Position numbers and translations under genes: made by a program. From positions 1 through 9,895 of the forward strand of contig JAPHRL010000239.1 in assembly GCA_026195755.1 (NCBI GenBank): a stretch of 9,895 bases of DNA, given 5' to 3'. Shown here piece by piece: positions 1-6,999 of the stretch (its first letter is position 1; every line of letters begins with the position of its first letter). The notes beneath the pieces were generated by a model, which searched no databases, had not been told where the DNA came from, and was given only the letters and a program-made list of their open reading frames with translations. Origin of the DNA: Kangiella sp. Its GTDB lineage: Bacteria; Pseudomonadota; Gammaproteobacteria; Enterobacterales; Kangiellaceae.

Positions 1-77
1 AAAGATGTTGGACGTAGCCTGTCAGCCAATGGAGCATTGAGTGGAGAGTTTGAAAATAGGTTTGATTGCCCGCTCAT
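1..77 (-). CDS. rarA: RarA (MgsA) AAA+ ATPase, N-terminal fragment
   Basis: Only the first 25 codons lie in the window, starting at ATG 77-75 and running off position 1. The end of the fragment reads PLADRLRPTS, matching the PLAxRMRPxxL segment that opens RarA/MgsA/WRNIP1-family ATPases just before the Walker A region. RarA acts with RecA and the clamp-loader machinery at stalled replication forks (family knowledge). The start lies 6 bases after the lolA stop codon, so translation is probably coupled to lolA, and lolA-rarA is the usual gammaproteobacterial order. No strong Shine-Dalgarno is visible, only purine-rich GAGGCAGAGA inside the end of lolA. The ATPase motifs are outside the window, so the call rests on the short N-terminal match plus gene order. 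Confidence 0.78.
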   Translation of the reverse strand, partial: MSGQSNLFSNSPLNAPLADRLRPTS

Positions 78-83
78 GAGATA

Positions 84-779
84 TTAGAAAGTCTCTGCCT
101 CAAGTTCATGAATTTCTGTTGACTCCCGGCTATCGATAACATCGACACCTTGGGGAATCTCAAACTCGAAATGGTTTTCCTCAAACTCGGGATTCATAAC
201 CACATTGGTGAAATCTACCAAGGTCGATTGGCCTAGATTATCTTTAACCTGTAGCGCAACCAAATCATCGCCATTAAACTCAATGATTAACACTTCATAT
301 AAAGCATCAGGGTCGCGAGGCATAAGATGATAAATCATCACACCCTCCTGTTGGCCCTTAACCGCAGCCACTTCATAATTCGTTGCTACATCAAGTTGCG
401 CCTGGCTCAATAAAGCAGCTGGTGAATTCGCTAACGTTTGATCAAGGCTCGACACATTAATCTGTTCGATATCAATATCAAACTGCCACAAGTTAACGCC
501 ATCTGCGATAATTTCCTGCTCGAATGGCTCTTTTACCACCCAGCGAAATAACTGAGGTCTTTGCAGTTCGAAATAACCGGAAGACTCATCAATCAAAGTA
601 CCGAACTCATCAGTGATGACCTGACTAAAGTCAGCCTTAAAACTATCAATCGCAGTTAGCTTTGCTTCTAAATTTTGTGGCGCATCAGCAGCCGCCAAAG
701 TACTAAAACATAATAAAGCACCCGCAGAAACAAGTTGGGTTAATCGATTTTTTATACTTTTAATCATTATAGATACCAT
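84..779 (-). CDS. lolA: Outer-membrane lipoprotein carrier protein LolA
   Basis: LolA is the periplasmic chaperone that takes mature lipoproteins from the LolCDE ABC transporter and hands them to LolB at the outer membrane. The N-terminus is a signal peptide: basic residues K7, K10 and R12, a hydrophobic stretch at about 15-30, and a probable cut after the AAA near residue 31. Family landmarks follow: SFKADFSQ (46-53), the RPQLFRW motif (74-80) whose arginine corresponds to the functionally important arginine of E. coli LolA, DGVNLWQFD (93-101) and a C-terminal FEFEIPQGVDVI segment. The protein is 231 residues, or 227 if translation starts at the second ATG (767), which gives a more typical signal peptide. 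Neither ATG has a clear Shine-Dalgarno. The acidic tail after the last strand extends slightly past the E. coli protein. The gene is followed after 6 bases by rarA. Confidence 0.95.
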   Translation of the reverse strand: MVSIMIKSIKNRLTQLVSAGALLCFSTLAAADAPQNLEAKLTAIDSFKADFSQVITDEFGTLIDESSGYFELQRPQLFRWVVKEPFEQEIIADGVNLWQFDIDIEQINVSSLDQTLANSPAALLSQAQLDVATNYEVAAVKGQQEGVMIYHLMPRDPDALYEVLIIEFNGDDLVALQVKDNLGQSTLVDFTNVVMNPEFEENHFEFEIPQGVDVIDSRESTEIHELEAETF

Positions 780-806
780 AATCTGGTCAAAGTTAACTAC
801 TTTATA

Positions 807-828
807 GCCTAATCATACTGAATTAGGC
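807..828. repeat. Perfect 7-bp hairpin in the lolA leader
   Basis: GCCTAAT (807-813) and ATTAGGC (822-828) are exact reverse complements around an 8-base loop. There is no T-run on the minus strand after it, so it is not a standard intrinsic terminator. It lies between the candidate lolA -10 and the lolA start, so it could be a leader hairpin or a protein-binding operator. Confidence 0.5.
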
Positions 829-844
829 CTTAACATCTTTCTCA

Positions 845-850
845 ATTATA
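845..850 (-). promoter_or_regulatory. Candidate -10 element for lolA
   Basis: The minus strand reads a perfect TATAAT here, about 65 bases upstream of the first lolA ATG. No good -35 is present at 16-18 bases (best nearby is ACGCTG or TGACGC), so this is either a weak or activator-assisted promoter or chance in an AT-rich spacer. If used, the transcript would begin near 838 and its leader would contain the 807-828 hairpin. Confidence 0.35.
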
Positions 851-896
851 GAAGGCTATGCAACATCCAGCGTCAGTGGTGTAGCCAAGACGCGGC

Positions 897-959
897 GTTC
901 TTTATTATTGAGCAAGGAGTTTACGCTCTTGTAAATGACGATGCTAAATAATAAAGAAC
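897..959. repeat. Nested palindrome, copy A (ftsK-lolA spacer)
   Basis: The outer arms 897-909 (GTTCTTTATTATT) and 947-959 (AATAATAAAGAAC) are perfect 13-bp reverse complements. After one mismatch they continue with AGCA (911-914) and TGCT (942-945). Inside sits a second hairpin, TTTAC (920-924) / GTAAA (931-935) with loop GCTCTT. The internal loop bears GGAG on the left and TGACG on the right. Its core resembles that of the palindrome at 1014-1071. There is no T-tract on either strand, so it is not an ordinary terminator. Function unknown. Confidence 0.75.
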
Positions 960-1013
960 AACAAAGTAAGCTTCCCACCCCTTTGAGCGTGAACGGTGAA
1001 GTTAAGACAAGGC

Positions 1014-1071
1014 ATAAAATAATTTAATTGCGGAGTTTAGCTACTTAAACGACAAAATTTAATTATTTTAT
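1014..1071. repeat. Nested palindrome, copy B (ftsK-lolA spacer)
   Basis: The outer arms 1014-1029 and 1056-1071 pair over 16 positions with one mismatch (1025 against 1060) and are almost pure A/T. The inner hairpin is GTTTAG (1035-1040) / TTAAAC (1045-1050), with one G-T wobble and a CTAC loop. The flanking core GGAGTTTA (1032-1039) and TAAACGACAA (1046-1055) parallels GGAGTTTA (916-923) and TAAATGACGA (932-941) of copy A in the same orientation. The outer arms differ in sequence between copies although both pair. It begins 33 bases after the ftsK stop in the direction of transcription. Confidence 0.7.
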
Positions 1072-1103
1072 AACGCAGTATTAACAAACAAGTTAGCTCA
1101 AGG

Positions 1104-3440
1104 TCAGTCTTTTGGAGGTGGTGGGGCAAGTACTTCCCTCCCCCCATTCGAACCCATCTCCGACACTATACCAGCAGCCTCCATCGCTTCCACCATTCGC
1201 GCTGCTCGGTTGTAACCGATTTTTAAACGGCGCTGAATACCTGAAATCGAGGCACGACGCGTTTCTGTAACAATAGCTACTGCTTGATCAAAGAGCTCAT
1301 CCTGTTCGCTGTCTTCATCACCATCCATGCCCGGCATACCTGGAATGGGCACCTCACTGGTTCCAGTGATAACTTCATCAATATAGTCTGGCTCGCCACG
1401 TTGCTTCCAGTCTTCAACCACACGATGTACTTCATCATCATCCACAAAGGCACCGTGAATCCGCGTTGGAATATTGGAGCCCCCCGGTAGATACAACATG
1501 TCACCCATACCTAATAATTGTTCCGCGCCCATTTGATCAAGAATAGTACGCGAGTCAATTTTTGATGAAACCTGGAAGGCAATCCGCGAAGGAATATTCG
1601 CTTTAATCAAACCGGTAATAACATCAACCGACGGTCTTTGCGTGGCTAGAATCAGGTGGATACCGGCCGCACGCGCTTTCTGCGCAATACGGGCAATAAG
1701 TTCTTCAACTTTTTTACCTACAATCATCATCATGTCAGCAAGCTCATCAATAACGATCACTATCGATGGTAACTTTTCTAATGTTGGCGGCTCTTCTTCA
1801 AGGCCATCGGTTGGTTGCCATATCGGATCTTTAATTGGCTCACCAGCCTTAATAGCATCTAAAACTTTCTTGTTATAACCGGCAAGGTTGCGCACCCCTA
1901 ACGCTGACATCAAGCGATAGCGGCGTTCCATTTCACCCACCGACCAACGCAAGGCATTAGCGGCGTCTTTCATATCAGTGACCACTTCGCATAATAGATG
2001 TGGAATACCTTCGTAGACACTGAGCTCAAGCATTTTGGGGTCAATCATGATCAGTCGTAAATCATCCGGGGATGACTTATACAACATACTGATGATCATG
2101 GCGTTAACACCGACCGATTTACCGGAGCCTGTAGTACCCGCTACTAACAAATGCGGCATCTTAGCCATATTCACGACAACTGGATTACCCGCAATATCTT
2201 TACCCAGCGCCATACTCAAAGGTGATTTCACTTTTTCAAATTCATCACAGGCCAGGACTTCGCGTAAACGCACAATTTCACGTGACTCATTAGGAATCTC
2301 GATCCCCACATAAGTTTTGCCGGGAATCACTTCAACCACACGAACTGAAATCGTTGATAACGAACGTGCCAAATCTTTTGCCAGGTTGGAAATCTTACTA
2401 ACCTTGACTCCCGGTGCTAACTCTAATTCGAAACGGGTAATCACAGGTCCTGGATGAACTTCCATGACCTGCGCCTCGACACCGAAGTCTTTCAGCTTTA
2501 ATTCAACCAGGCGCGACATCGCTTCGAGCGCCTCTTCCGAGAAATGGTTCTTAGGTGGTTCAGGCTCGTCCAACAATTCCATGGCCGGCATTGGCCCAAC
2601 AGGCACGTCATCGAACAAACGTTTTTGCTTAGCTTTTGCCGCCGATTTAGCCGGGGCTGGTGACGGCACTACTCTAGGCTCAACCCTGACCGGGCTGCGA
2701 GTCTCACGCTTCACTTTTTCTTGTTTAAGGGCTTCCTGACGTTTAACAACTGATTCTTTTACCGACTTTTGTTCTTGCTTACGGTCTCTGAAATTCTCGT
2801 ACCATTCAACAACCTTACTCCAGCTTTGCACAAACCATACCCCAACCCTGTCCATGATGTTTAGCCATGAAATCCCGGTGAACAGAGTCAAACCAGACAA
2901 AAACAGAGCCAGTAGGATAAGAGTGGTGCCATATAGGCCCAGCCCGTCTATAGTCAAACTGATTATAAACTCGCCCAAAATGCCACCAGAGGTATAGCTT
3001 GGCTGAATTTCTGGGTCAAAGAAATGTAAGCTGCATAAACCTGCCCCACCGATCACCGCCATCAACAACCCAAGCCCTTTGACAGCCCAGAACGCATTGG
3101 GGTGCTCATGCTCAATATTTCTTTCGGTGTAAAGTATGTAACCAGAATAAGCGAATATAATTGGAATTAAATAGGCTAAATAGCCAAACAAGTGCAAAAA
3201 GAAATCAGCAAACCAGGCTCCTCCCTTACCGGCAGAGTTCTGGATTGGGCCGCCATTACCATTGGTAAATGAGCCAGGGTCATTATGGCTGTAAGTCAAT
3301 AACGCTAATAAAAAGAATAATGCTAGAGTGACCAATAGGATCATACCGCCTTCGCTGAGGCGTTTACGCAGGATCGCTTTGGACTCCAACGCTTGCGGAG
3401 ACTTTCGAGTAGCAGATTGTTTAGTTTTTGTTTTACTCAA
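1104..3440 (-). CDS. ftsK: DNA translocase FtsK
   Basis: FtsK is anchored at the division septum, pumps double-stranded DNA, and aligns dif sites for XerCD recombination. Four hydrophobic segments lie at about 33-50, 84-104, 120-140 and 165-190. A basic, proline-containing linker of only about 85 residues follows (210-295). The motor then begins: an alpha region at about 300-400, Walker A GTTGSGKS at 435-442, and Walker B IVIVIDELAD at 560-569. The C-terminal gamma winged helix (about 712-772, with RRASISGIQRRLKIGYNRAA) is the part that reads KOPS sequences. At 778 residues it is the short-linker form; E. coli FtsK is about 1,330. The start codon is TTG (3440-3438), supported by a GGAAAG Shine-Dalgarno just upstream and no in-frame ATG nearby. 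lrp is 93 bp upstream and lolA 324 bp downstream, all on one strand. Confidence 0.97.
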   Translation of the reverse strand: MSKTKTKQSATRKSPQALESKAILRKRLSEGGMILLVTLALFFLLALLTYSHNDPGSFTNGNGGPIQNSAGKGGAWFADFFLHLFGYLAYLIPIIFAYSGYILYTERNIEHEHPNAFWAVKGLGLLMAVIGGAGLCSLHFFDPEIQPSYTSGGILGEFIISLTIDGLGLYGTTLILLALFLSGLTLFTGISWLNIMDRVGVWFVQSWSKVVEWYENFRDRKQEQKSVKESVVKRQEALKQEKVKRETRSPVRVEPRVVPSPAPAKSAAKAKQKRLFDDVPVGPMPAMELLDEPEPPKNHFSEEALEAMSRLVELKLKDFGVEAQVMEVHPGPVITRFELELAPGVKVSKISNLAKDLARSLSTISVRVVEVIPGKTYVGIEIPNESREIVRLREVLACDEFEKVKSPLSMALGKDIAGNPVVVNMAKMPHLLVAGTTGSGKSVGVNAMIISMLYKSSPDDLRLIMIDPKMLELSVYEGIPHLLCEVVTDMKDAANALRWSVGEMERRYRLMSALGVRNLAGYNKKVLDAIKAGEPIKDPIWQPTDGLEEEPPTLEKLPSIVIVIDELADMMMIVGKKVEELIARIAQKARAAGIHLILATQRPSVDVITGLIKANIPSRIAFQVSSKIDSRTILDQMGAEQLLGMGDMLYLPGGSNIPTRIHGAFVDDDEVHRVVEDWKQRGEPDYIDEVITGTSEVPIPGMPGMDGDEDSEQDELFDQAVAIVTETRRASISGIQRRLKIGYNRAARMVEAMEAAGIVSEMGSNGGREVLAPPPPKD

Positions 3441-3467
3441 AATACTTTCCTTTCATAATTTGCAGTT

Positions 3468-3495
3468 ATTCTAAAGCATGTTTCAGCTATCTCAA
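3468..3495 (-). promoter_or_regulatory. Candidate sigma-70 promoter of ftsK
   Basis: On the minus strand TTGAGA (3495-3490) and TAGAAT (3473-3468) are separated by 16 bases, about 28 bases before the TTG start codon. No LexA-box-like CTG-N10-CAG site is apparent nearby, unlike the SOS-controlled ftsK promoter of E. coli. Confidence 0.5.
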
Positions 3496-3533
3496 GCGCT
3501 TAATTGTGGCGAATTCTGAACTGTGGCCCATCC

Positions 3534-4031
3534 CTAGCGCTTATCGGGATTAATAGGTAACAAGCTGGTTTCCTTAACCTCTTCCATCACCATATAAGAT
3601 CGTGAGGCGCTAACGCCTGGTAACATAAGCAAGGTTTCACCCAACAACTTACGGTAAGCCTTCATATCAGCAACACGAGCTTTCAATAGATAGTCGAAAT
3701 CACCAGACACTAGGTGGCACTCTAAAATAGTTGGCAACATGGTCACAGCCTGTTTGAATTCTTCGAACACATCCGGTGAGGTTCTAGACAAACGAATCTC
3801 CACAAAAACCAGTAACGAAGCGGCCAGTTTCATGGGATTTAACTTAGCCGAATAGCCCTCAATAAACCCATTAGTCTCAAGCCTTTTAACACGCTCCAGA
3901 CATGGCGTTGCACTTAGCCCAACACGCTTTGCTAATTCAACATTAGAGATCCGACCATTTTGCTGCAACTCATTCAGGATCCGCAGGTCAATTCTGTCTA
4001 ATATCTGCTTGCTGTCACTCTGAACTTTCAA
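3534..4031 (-). CDS. lrp: Leucine-responsive regulatory protein Lrp
   Basis: Lrp is a global transcription factor that binds DNA as dimers to hexadecamers and senses leucine or alanine. The 165 residues match the length of the E. coli protein (164). The N-terminal helix-turn-helix is LDRIDLRILNELQQNGRISN (11-30), followed by VELAKRVGLSATPCLERVKR. The C-terminal RAM/AsnC effector domain includes ASLLVFVEI, ECHLVSGDFDYLLKARV and YRKLLGETLLMLPGV. These stretches are close enough to E. coli Lrp to suggest the true orthologue rather than a generic AsnC-family member. The start is TTG (4031-4029) with an AAGGAAA ribosome-binding site; the next methionine is far inside the HTH-RAM linker. It is divergent from ald and 93 bp upstream of ftsK. 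Control of ald by this protein is likely from context, not shown. Confidence 0.95.
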   Translation of the reverse strand: MKVQSDSKQILDRIDLRILNELQQNGRISNVELAKRVGLSATPCLERVKRLETNGFIEGYSAKLNPMKLAASLLVFVEIRLSRTSPDVFEEFKQAVTMLPTILECHLVSGDFDYLLKARVADMKAYRKLLGETLLMLPGVSASRSYMVMEEVKETSLLPINPDKR

Positions 4032-4051
4032 AGTATTTTCCTTGCCAAAAC

Positions 4052-4068
4052 AACACTTATTTAGTGTT
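4052..4068. repeat. Inverted repeat, possible Lrp operator
   Basis: AACACT (4052-4057) and AGTGTT (4063-4068) are exact reverse complements around TATTT. The size (17 bp, AT-rich centre) suits an Lrp/AsnC-type dimer site, but it does not follow the E. coli Lrp consensus closely. Position next to the lrp -10 suggests autoregulation; a short leader hairpin is the alternative. Confidence 0.45.
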
Positions 4069-4097
4069 TTATACTACAAAACCAACAATAACAGCAA
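4068..4097 (-). promoter_or_regulatory. Candidate promoter of lrp
   Basis: The minus strand carries TTGCTG (4097-4092) and TATAAA (4073-4068) with an 18-base spacer, placing the start about 30 bases before the lrp TTG codon. The -10 abuts the 4052-4068 inverted repeat, which would then lie at or just after the transcription start. Confidence 0.5.
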
Positions 4098-4118
4098 ACA
4101 ATTCTTTATATTCATCAT

Positions 4119-4124
4119 TATAAT
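4119..4124 (+). promoter_or_regulatory. -10 element of the ald promoter
   Basis: A perfect TATAAT lies 47 bases upstream of the ald ATG. The expected -35 position (about 4095-4101) holds only CAAACA-like sequence, the pattern of an activator-dependent promoter. This fits activation by the divergently encoded Lrp, as known for other alanine dehydrogenase genes paired with an Lrp-family gene. Confidence 0.55.
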
Positions 4125-4171
4125 AGCGCATCCCTCTTTGAGGTAAACCTTGATTTATTGGAGCTGAAAAT

Positions 4172-5305
4172 ATGTTGATTGGGGTCCCAAAAGAAATTAA
4201 AAACCACGAATATCGCGTGGGAATGGTACCAGCTAGTGTTCGTGAAGTGATAGCTCATGGACACCAAGTTATCGTTGAAACTAATGCTGGTATTGGTATC
4301 GGTTTTACTGATGAAGACTATGAAGCTGTTGGCGCAACTATTGCACCCTCAGCTGAAGCAGTGTTTGCGCAAGCGGACATGATAGTGAAAGTAAAAGAAC
4401 CATTGGCAGATGAACGTAAGCGTTTACGCGAAGGACAAATACTATTCACTTATCTTCATTTGGCTCCAGATATGCCACAAACAAAAGACTTAGTTAAGTC
4501 TGGTGCTGTGTGTATAGCTTATGAAACCGTGACAGGAGCAGCAGGCGGCCTTCCACTACTGGCTCCAATGTCAGAAGTTGCTGGACGTATGTCAATTCAG
4601 GCCGGTGCTGAATGCTTAGAGAAATCTAACGGCGGCCGTGGCATGTTATTGGGCGGCGTACCTGGTGTTCAACCTGCCAAAGTGGTTGTTATTGGTGGCG
4701 GTGTTGTCGGTACTAACGCAATCAAAATGGCGGTTGGTATGGGCGCGCGCGTTATTGTTCTTGACCGCAACGTCAATGCATTGCGTCGCATTGATGCAGA
4801 ATTTGGCTCACAAGTGGAAACGGTTTACTCAAGCCATGACTCACTTGAGAAACATGTTATTTCAGCAGATCTGGTTATTGGTGGTGTTTTGATTCCAGGT
4901 GCCGCCGCTCCTAAATTAGTGACAGAAGATATGGTAAAGCGTATGCAGCCCGGTGCTGTACTAGTTGACGTTGCCATCGATCAGGGCGGCTGTTTCGAAA
5001 CATCGAAAGCAACAACCCATGCTGATCCAACTTATATTCTTCATGATGTGGTTCATTATTGTGTAGCCAACATGCCAGGAGCTGTGCCGCGCACATCAAC
5101 CTTTGCATTAAACAACGCAACTTTACCATTCATCATAAATATTGCCAATAAAGGCTATAAGAAGGCCTTGGCAAACGACCCACACCTGTTGAACGGTTTG
5201 AACGTCTACCGCGGAAAAGTTACTGAGCGCTCAGTAGCCGAAAACCTAGGATTTGACTATGTAGAGCCAACTACTGCGTTAGGTATTAGTACCGATACGA
5301 TGTAA
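4172..5305 (+). CDS. ald: Alanine dehydrogenase (NAD-dependent)
   Basis: The enzyme interconverts L-alanine and pyruvate plus ammonia with NAD, normally feeding alanine carbon into central metabolism. At 377 residues it is full length and aligns without gaps over its first 100 residues with the well-studied mycobacterial enzyme. Seen at the family positions are R15 (substrate), K75 in VKVKEP and H96 in FTYLHL (catalytic), the NAD-binding VVVIGGGVVG (171-180), D198 (adenosine ribose) and D270 in VDVAIDQGGCFE. The MPGAVPRTS motif follows near 310. The start ATG has GGAG at 4160-4163 with 8-base spacing. It is divergent from lrp over 140 bp and convergent with the LasA-type peptidase gene. The active-site residues separate it from transhydrogenase subunit PntA. 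Confidence 0.97.
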   Translation: MLIGVPKEIKNHEYRVGMVPASVREVIAHGHQVIVETNAGIGIGFTDEDYEAVGATIAPSAEAVFAQADMIVKVKEPLADERKRLREGQILFTYLHLAPDMPQTKDLVKSGAVCIAYETVTGAAGGLPLLAPMSEVAGRMSIQAGAECLEKSNGGRGMLLGGVPGVQPAKVVVIGGGVVGTNAIKMAVGMGARVIVLDRNVNALRRIDAEFGSQVETVYSSHDSLEKHVISADLVIGGVLIPGAAAPKLVTEDMVKRMQPGAVLVDVAIDQGGCFETSKATTHADPTYILHDVVHYCVANMPGAVPRTSTFALNNATLPFIINIANKGYKKALANDPHLLNGLNVYRGKVTERSVAENLGFDYVEPTTALGISTDTM

Positions 5306-5324
5306 GCAGTAGTACTGCTGTAAC

Positions 5325-5359
5325 AAAAAAAGCCACTCTATAATGAGTGGCTTTTTTTT
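5325..5359. terminator. Bidirectional intrinsic terminator between ald and the M23 peptidase
   Basis: GCCACTC (5332-5338) and GAGTGGC (5345-5351) form a perfect stem around TATAAT. It is preceded by seven A (5325-5331) and followed by eight T (5352-5359), so it can act on both strands. It lies 20 bases after the ald stop and 10 bases from the end of the convergent gene. A smaller perfect hairpin, AGCAGT/ACTGCT (5305-5319), begins at the last base of the ald stop. Confidence 0.92.
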
Positions 5360-5368
5360 ATGTGAAGT

Positions 5369-6886
5369 TTATTTCACCAGCCTCAAGCTATAGTTGCCTG
5401 AACCGGAATAAGAATAGACTACCATCCGATAATAACCTGAATTAGCTGTATAACTAATCGTTTCTTGCGATGCCGGAGTTTCTGAAATAGCTACCTGATA
5501 CCAGTTATAGCCATTCCACCGCTCGAGCTTTAAATCAAAGTCCGCACTGCTTGGCCCTGTCAAATCGCCGGCGATGGTACCACCCGAATAATAGAACCAG
5601 CTACCGTCAGGCTGTATTTGAGATCCCTGATGGTTCAAATAACCGGTGTATGTGTCACCTTGCTCAGGCGGTTCTGAGTCCGTTACGCCGTAGTTATACA
5701 CATTGGTCCAGGCACAATATTTATAACCAGCCCGGGCCAACCAAAAATAGCTACAATTAGAATCATAACTGTCGCGACCAGTACGTACCTCGTAACCAGA
5801 AAACTTCATACCATTGAGATGATAAAGTTGGCCATTCTTCTTCATCGAAAAATGCAAATGCGGGCCGGTTGATTGTCCGCCATTACACAAAGCTTGCGGC
5901 TTATCATTGGCGTAGTTGGCGACGCGGACGTCACGGCCTACTCTTGAACCAGTAACATACTGAATATTTTCGATATGATAATAGGTAGTTGACCAACCAT
6001 CCTCATGGATAATTTCTGTAAAACATGATGAGTGATTTTTTATGGTTCCCGGTGCTGCGGATGAGACCCAGATATGGCTTAAATTATCGCCCCAATAACC
6101 GCCCGCATTAAAGTCCAGGGATGACTGCGGGTAACGACCACTACCATGATTGGTATGACTACCACCATTACGCCATGATTCACCCGCTGGGAAAGGTAGT
6201 TGAAAGTAGTCATTGATATCGGAAATTGTCACTAGTTGTGCTTTCGATTCTTCTTCTTTTTTCTTGCCTTCAAATAATTTCCGATAAGCTTTCCCAACCT
6301 CTTTAGATGATGTTGTATCACCTTTGCCACCCCGTTTTCTTAAGATCCCCATAGCCCCATCACTCTCTTTGGAGAGAATTAGCATAATCGCATTTTGCGC
6401 ATCTTTATCGCTGGTTAACTTGTCATTGCGCCCCGTAAGCTCAAAAGAGTGGTCTCGATAAAACCCTTTGGCTAAACGACTACTGATATCTTCAAGCTGC
6501 TCTCTAAAACCAACTTTCTTTGATAAGTCTCCAAAAGGCCTATCCAGTTTTGAAGCAGTACTCGATTGGGTAACCACTCCGGTTTGATGTTCCATTAATG
6601 CAATCAACACTTTGGGACTAACGGATGAATATCCGGCATAGTGAGAAATCTCTTCTGCATACGGAACCAAATGAGGTGCATGAGCTTGTAAATATTCCTC
6701 AATATCAAAGTTCAGCATTTCATCGTAGCTATAAATGAATTCTTGTTTCGAAATGCCTTGAGAGTGAGTGCTTTGAGGCTGCTCATCTGCTTCTTCTGCG
6801 TGTATTGGTGTTGTATAAGCACCTAATGCCATTAAGCCAGCCAGTGCACAAGACTTTCCCACAAGCCCGCTATTGAACCCTTTCAT
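5369..6886 (-). CDS. Secreted LasA-type M23 metallopeptidase with C-terminal PPC-like domain
   Basis: This is a predicted exported zinc endopeptidase of the LasA/staphylolysin group (M23), which cut glycine-rich peptide bridges and can lyse other bacteria. A signal peptide ends at IHA-30. A propeptide (about 31-215) follows, with LasA-proregion-like ISHYAGYSSVSPKVLIALME, ending in the lysine-rich EGKKKEEESKAQ. The mature domain is about 217-400. Candidate zinc ligands are H244 (GSHTN), D258 (SSLDF) and H345, with catalytic H304 (TYYH) and H343 (TGPHLHFS). Cysteine pairs C288/C334 and C378/C391 match the LasA disulfides. After a short SEPPEQGDTYTG linker, residues 410-505 resemble a beta-rich pre-peptidase C-terminal (PPC) domain (DFDLKLERWNGYNWYQVA, YRMVVYSYSGSGNYSLRL), often removed during secretion; P. 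aeruginosa LasA lacks this part. The ATG is preceded by GAGGGG. It is not in an operon. Confidence 0.9.
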   Translation of the reverse strand: MKGFNSGLVGKSCALAGLMALGAYTTPIHAEEADEQPQSTHSQGISKQEFIYSYDEMLNFDIEEYLQAHAPHLVPYAEEISHYAGYSSVSPKVLIALMEHQTGVVTQSSTASKLDRPFGDLSKKVGFREQLEDISSRLAKGFYRDHSFELTGRNDKLTSDKDAQNAIMLILSKESDGAMGILRKRGGKGDTTSSKEVGKAYRKLFEGKKKEEESKAQLVTISDINDYFQLPFPAGESWRNGGSHTNHGSGRYPQSSLDFNAGGYWGDNLSHIWVSSAAPGTIKNHSSCFTEIIHEDGWSTTYYHIENIQYVTGSRVGRDVRVANYANDKPQALCNGGQSTGPHLHFSMKKNGQLYHLNGMKFSGYEVRTGRDSYDSNCSYFWLARAGYKYCAWTNVYNYGVTDSEPPEQGDTYTGYLNHQGSQIQPDGSWFYYSGGTIAGDLTGPSSADFDLKLERWNGYNWYQVAISETPASQETISYTANSGYYRMVVYSYSGSGNYSLRLVK

Positions 6887-6999
6887 AATGTCCCCTCATT
6901 CCCCTGGATATAAAGCATGAATACACTTTATTTTAATTAAATCTTAGAGTTGGGAAGTTTAATCGAAATCGAGTAAAAGTGAGACAGCGGTAGCTTGTT

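Noticed and set aside
897..959. Intrinsic terminator of ftsK
   Set aside because: The stem is AT-rich with no GC-rich segment and no T-run after it on the minus strand; it also lies 145 bases past the ftsK stop.
897..1071. Integron attC sites or IS200/IS605 ends as an explanation of the nested palindromes
   Set aside because: The outer ends lack the RYYYAAC...GTTRRRY arrangement, conservation is in the centre rather than the ends, and no integrase or transposase is present.
1284..2739. Several plus-strand open frames (68-92 codons) opposite ftsK
   Set aside because: They are antisense to conserved FtsK motor sequence, have no ribosome-binding sites of note and give low-complexity Ser/Thr/Ile-rich products; shadow frames.
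4638..5129. Frames of 72-84 codons inside ald on both strands
   Set aside because: They overlap the conserved NAD-binding domain of Ald in other frames and show no family features.
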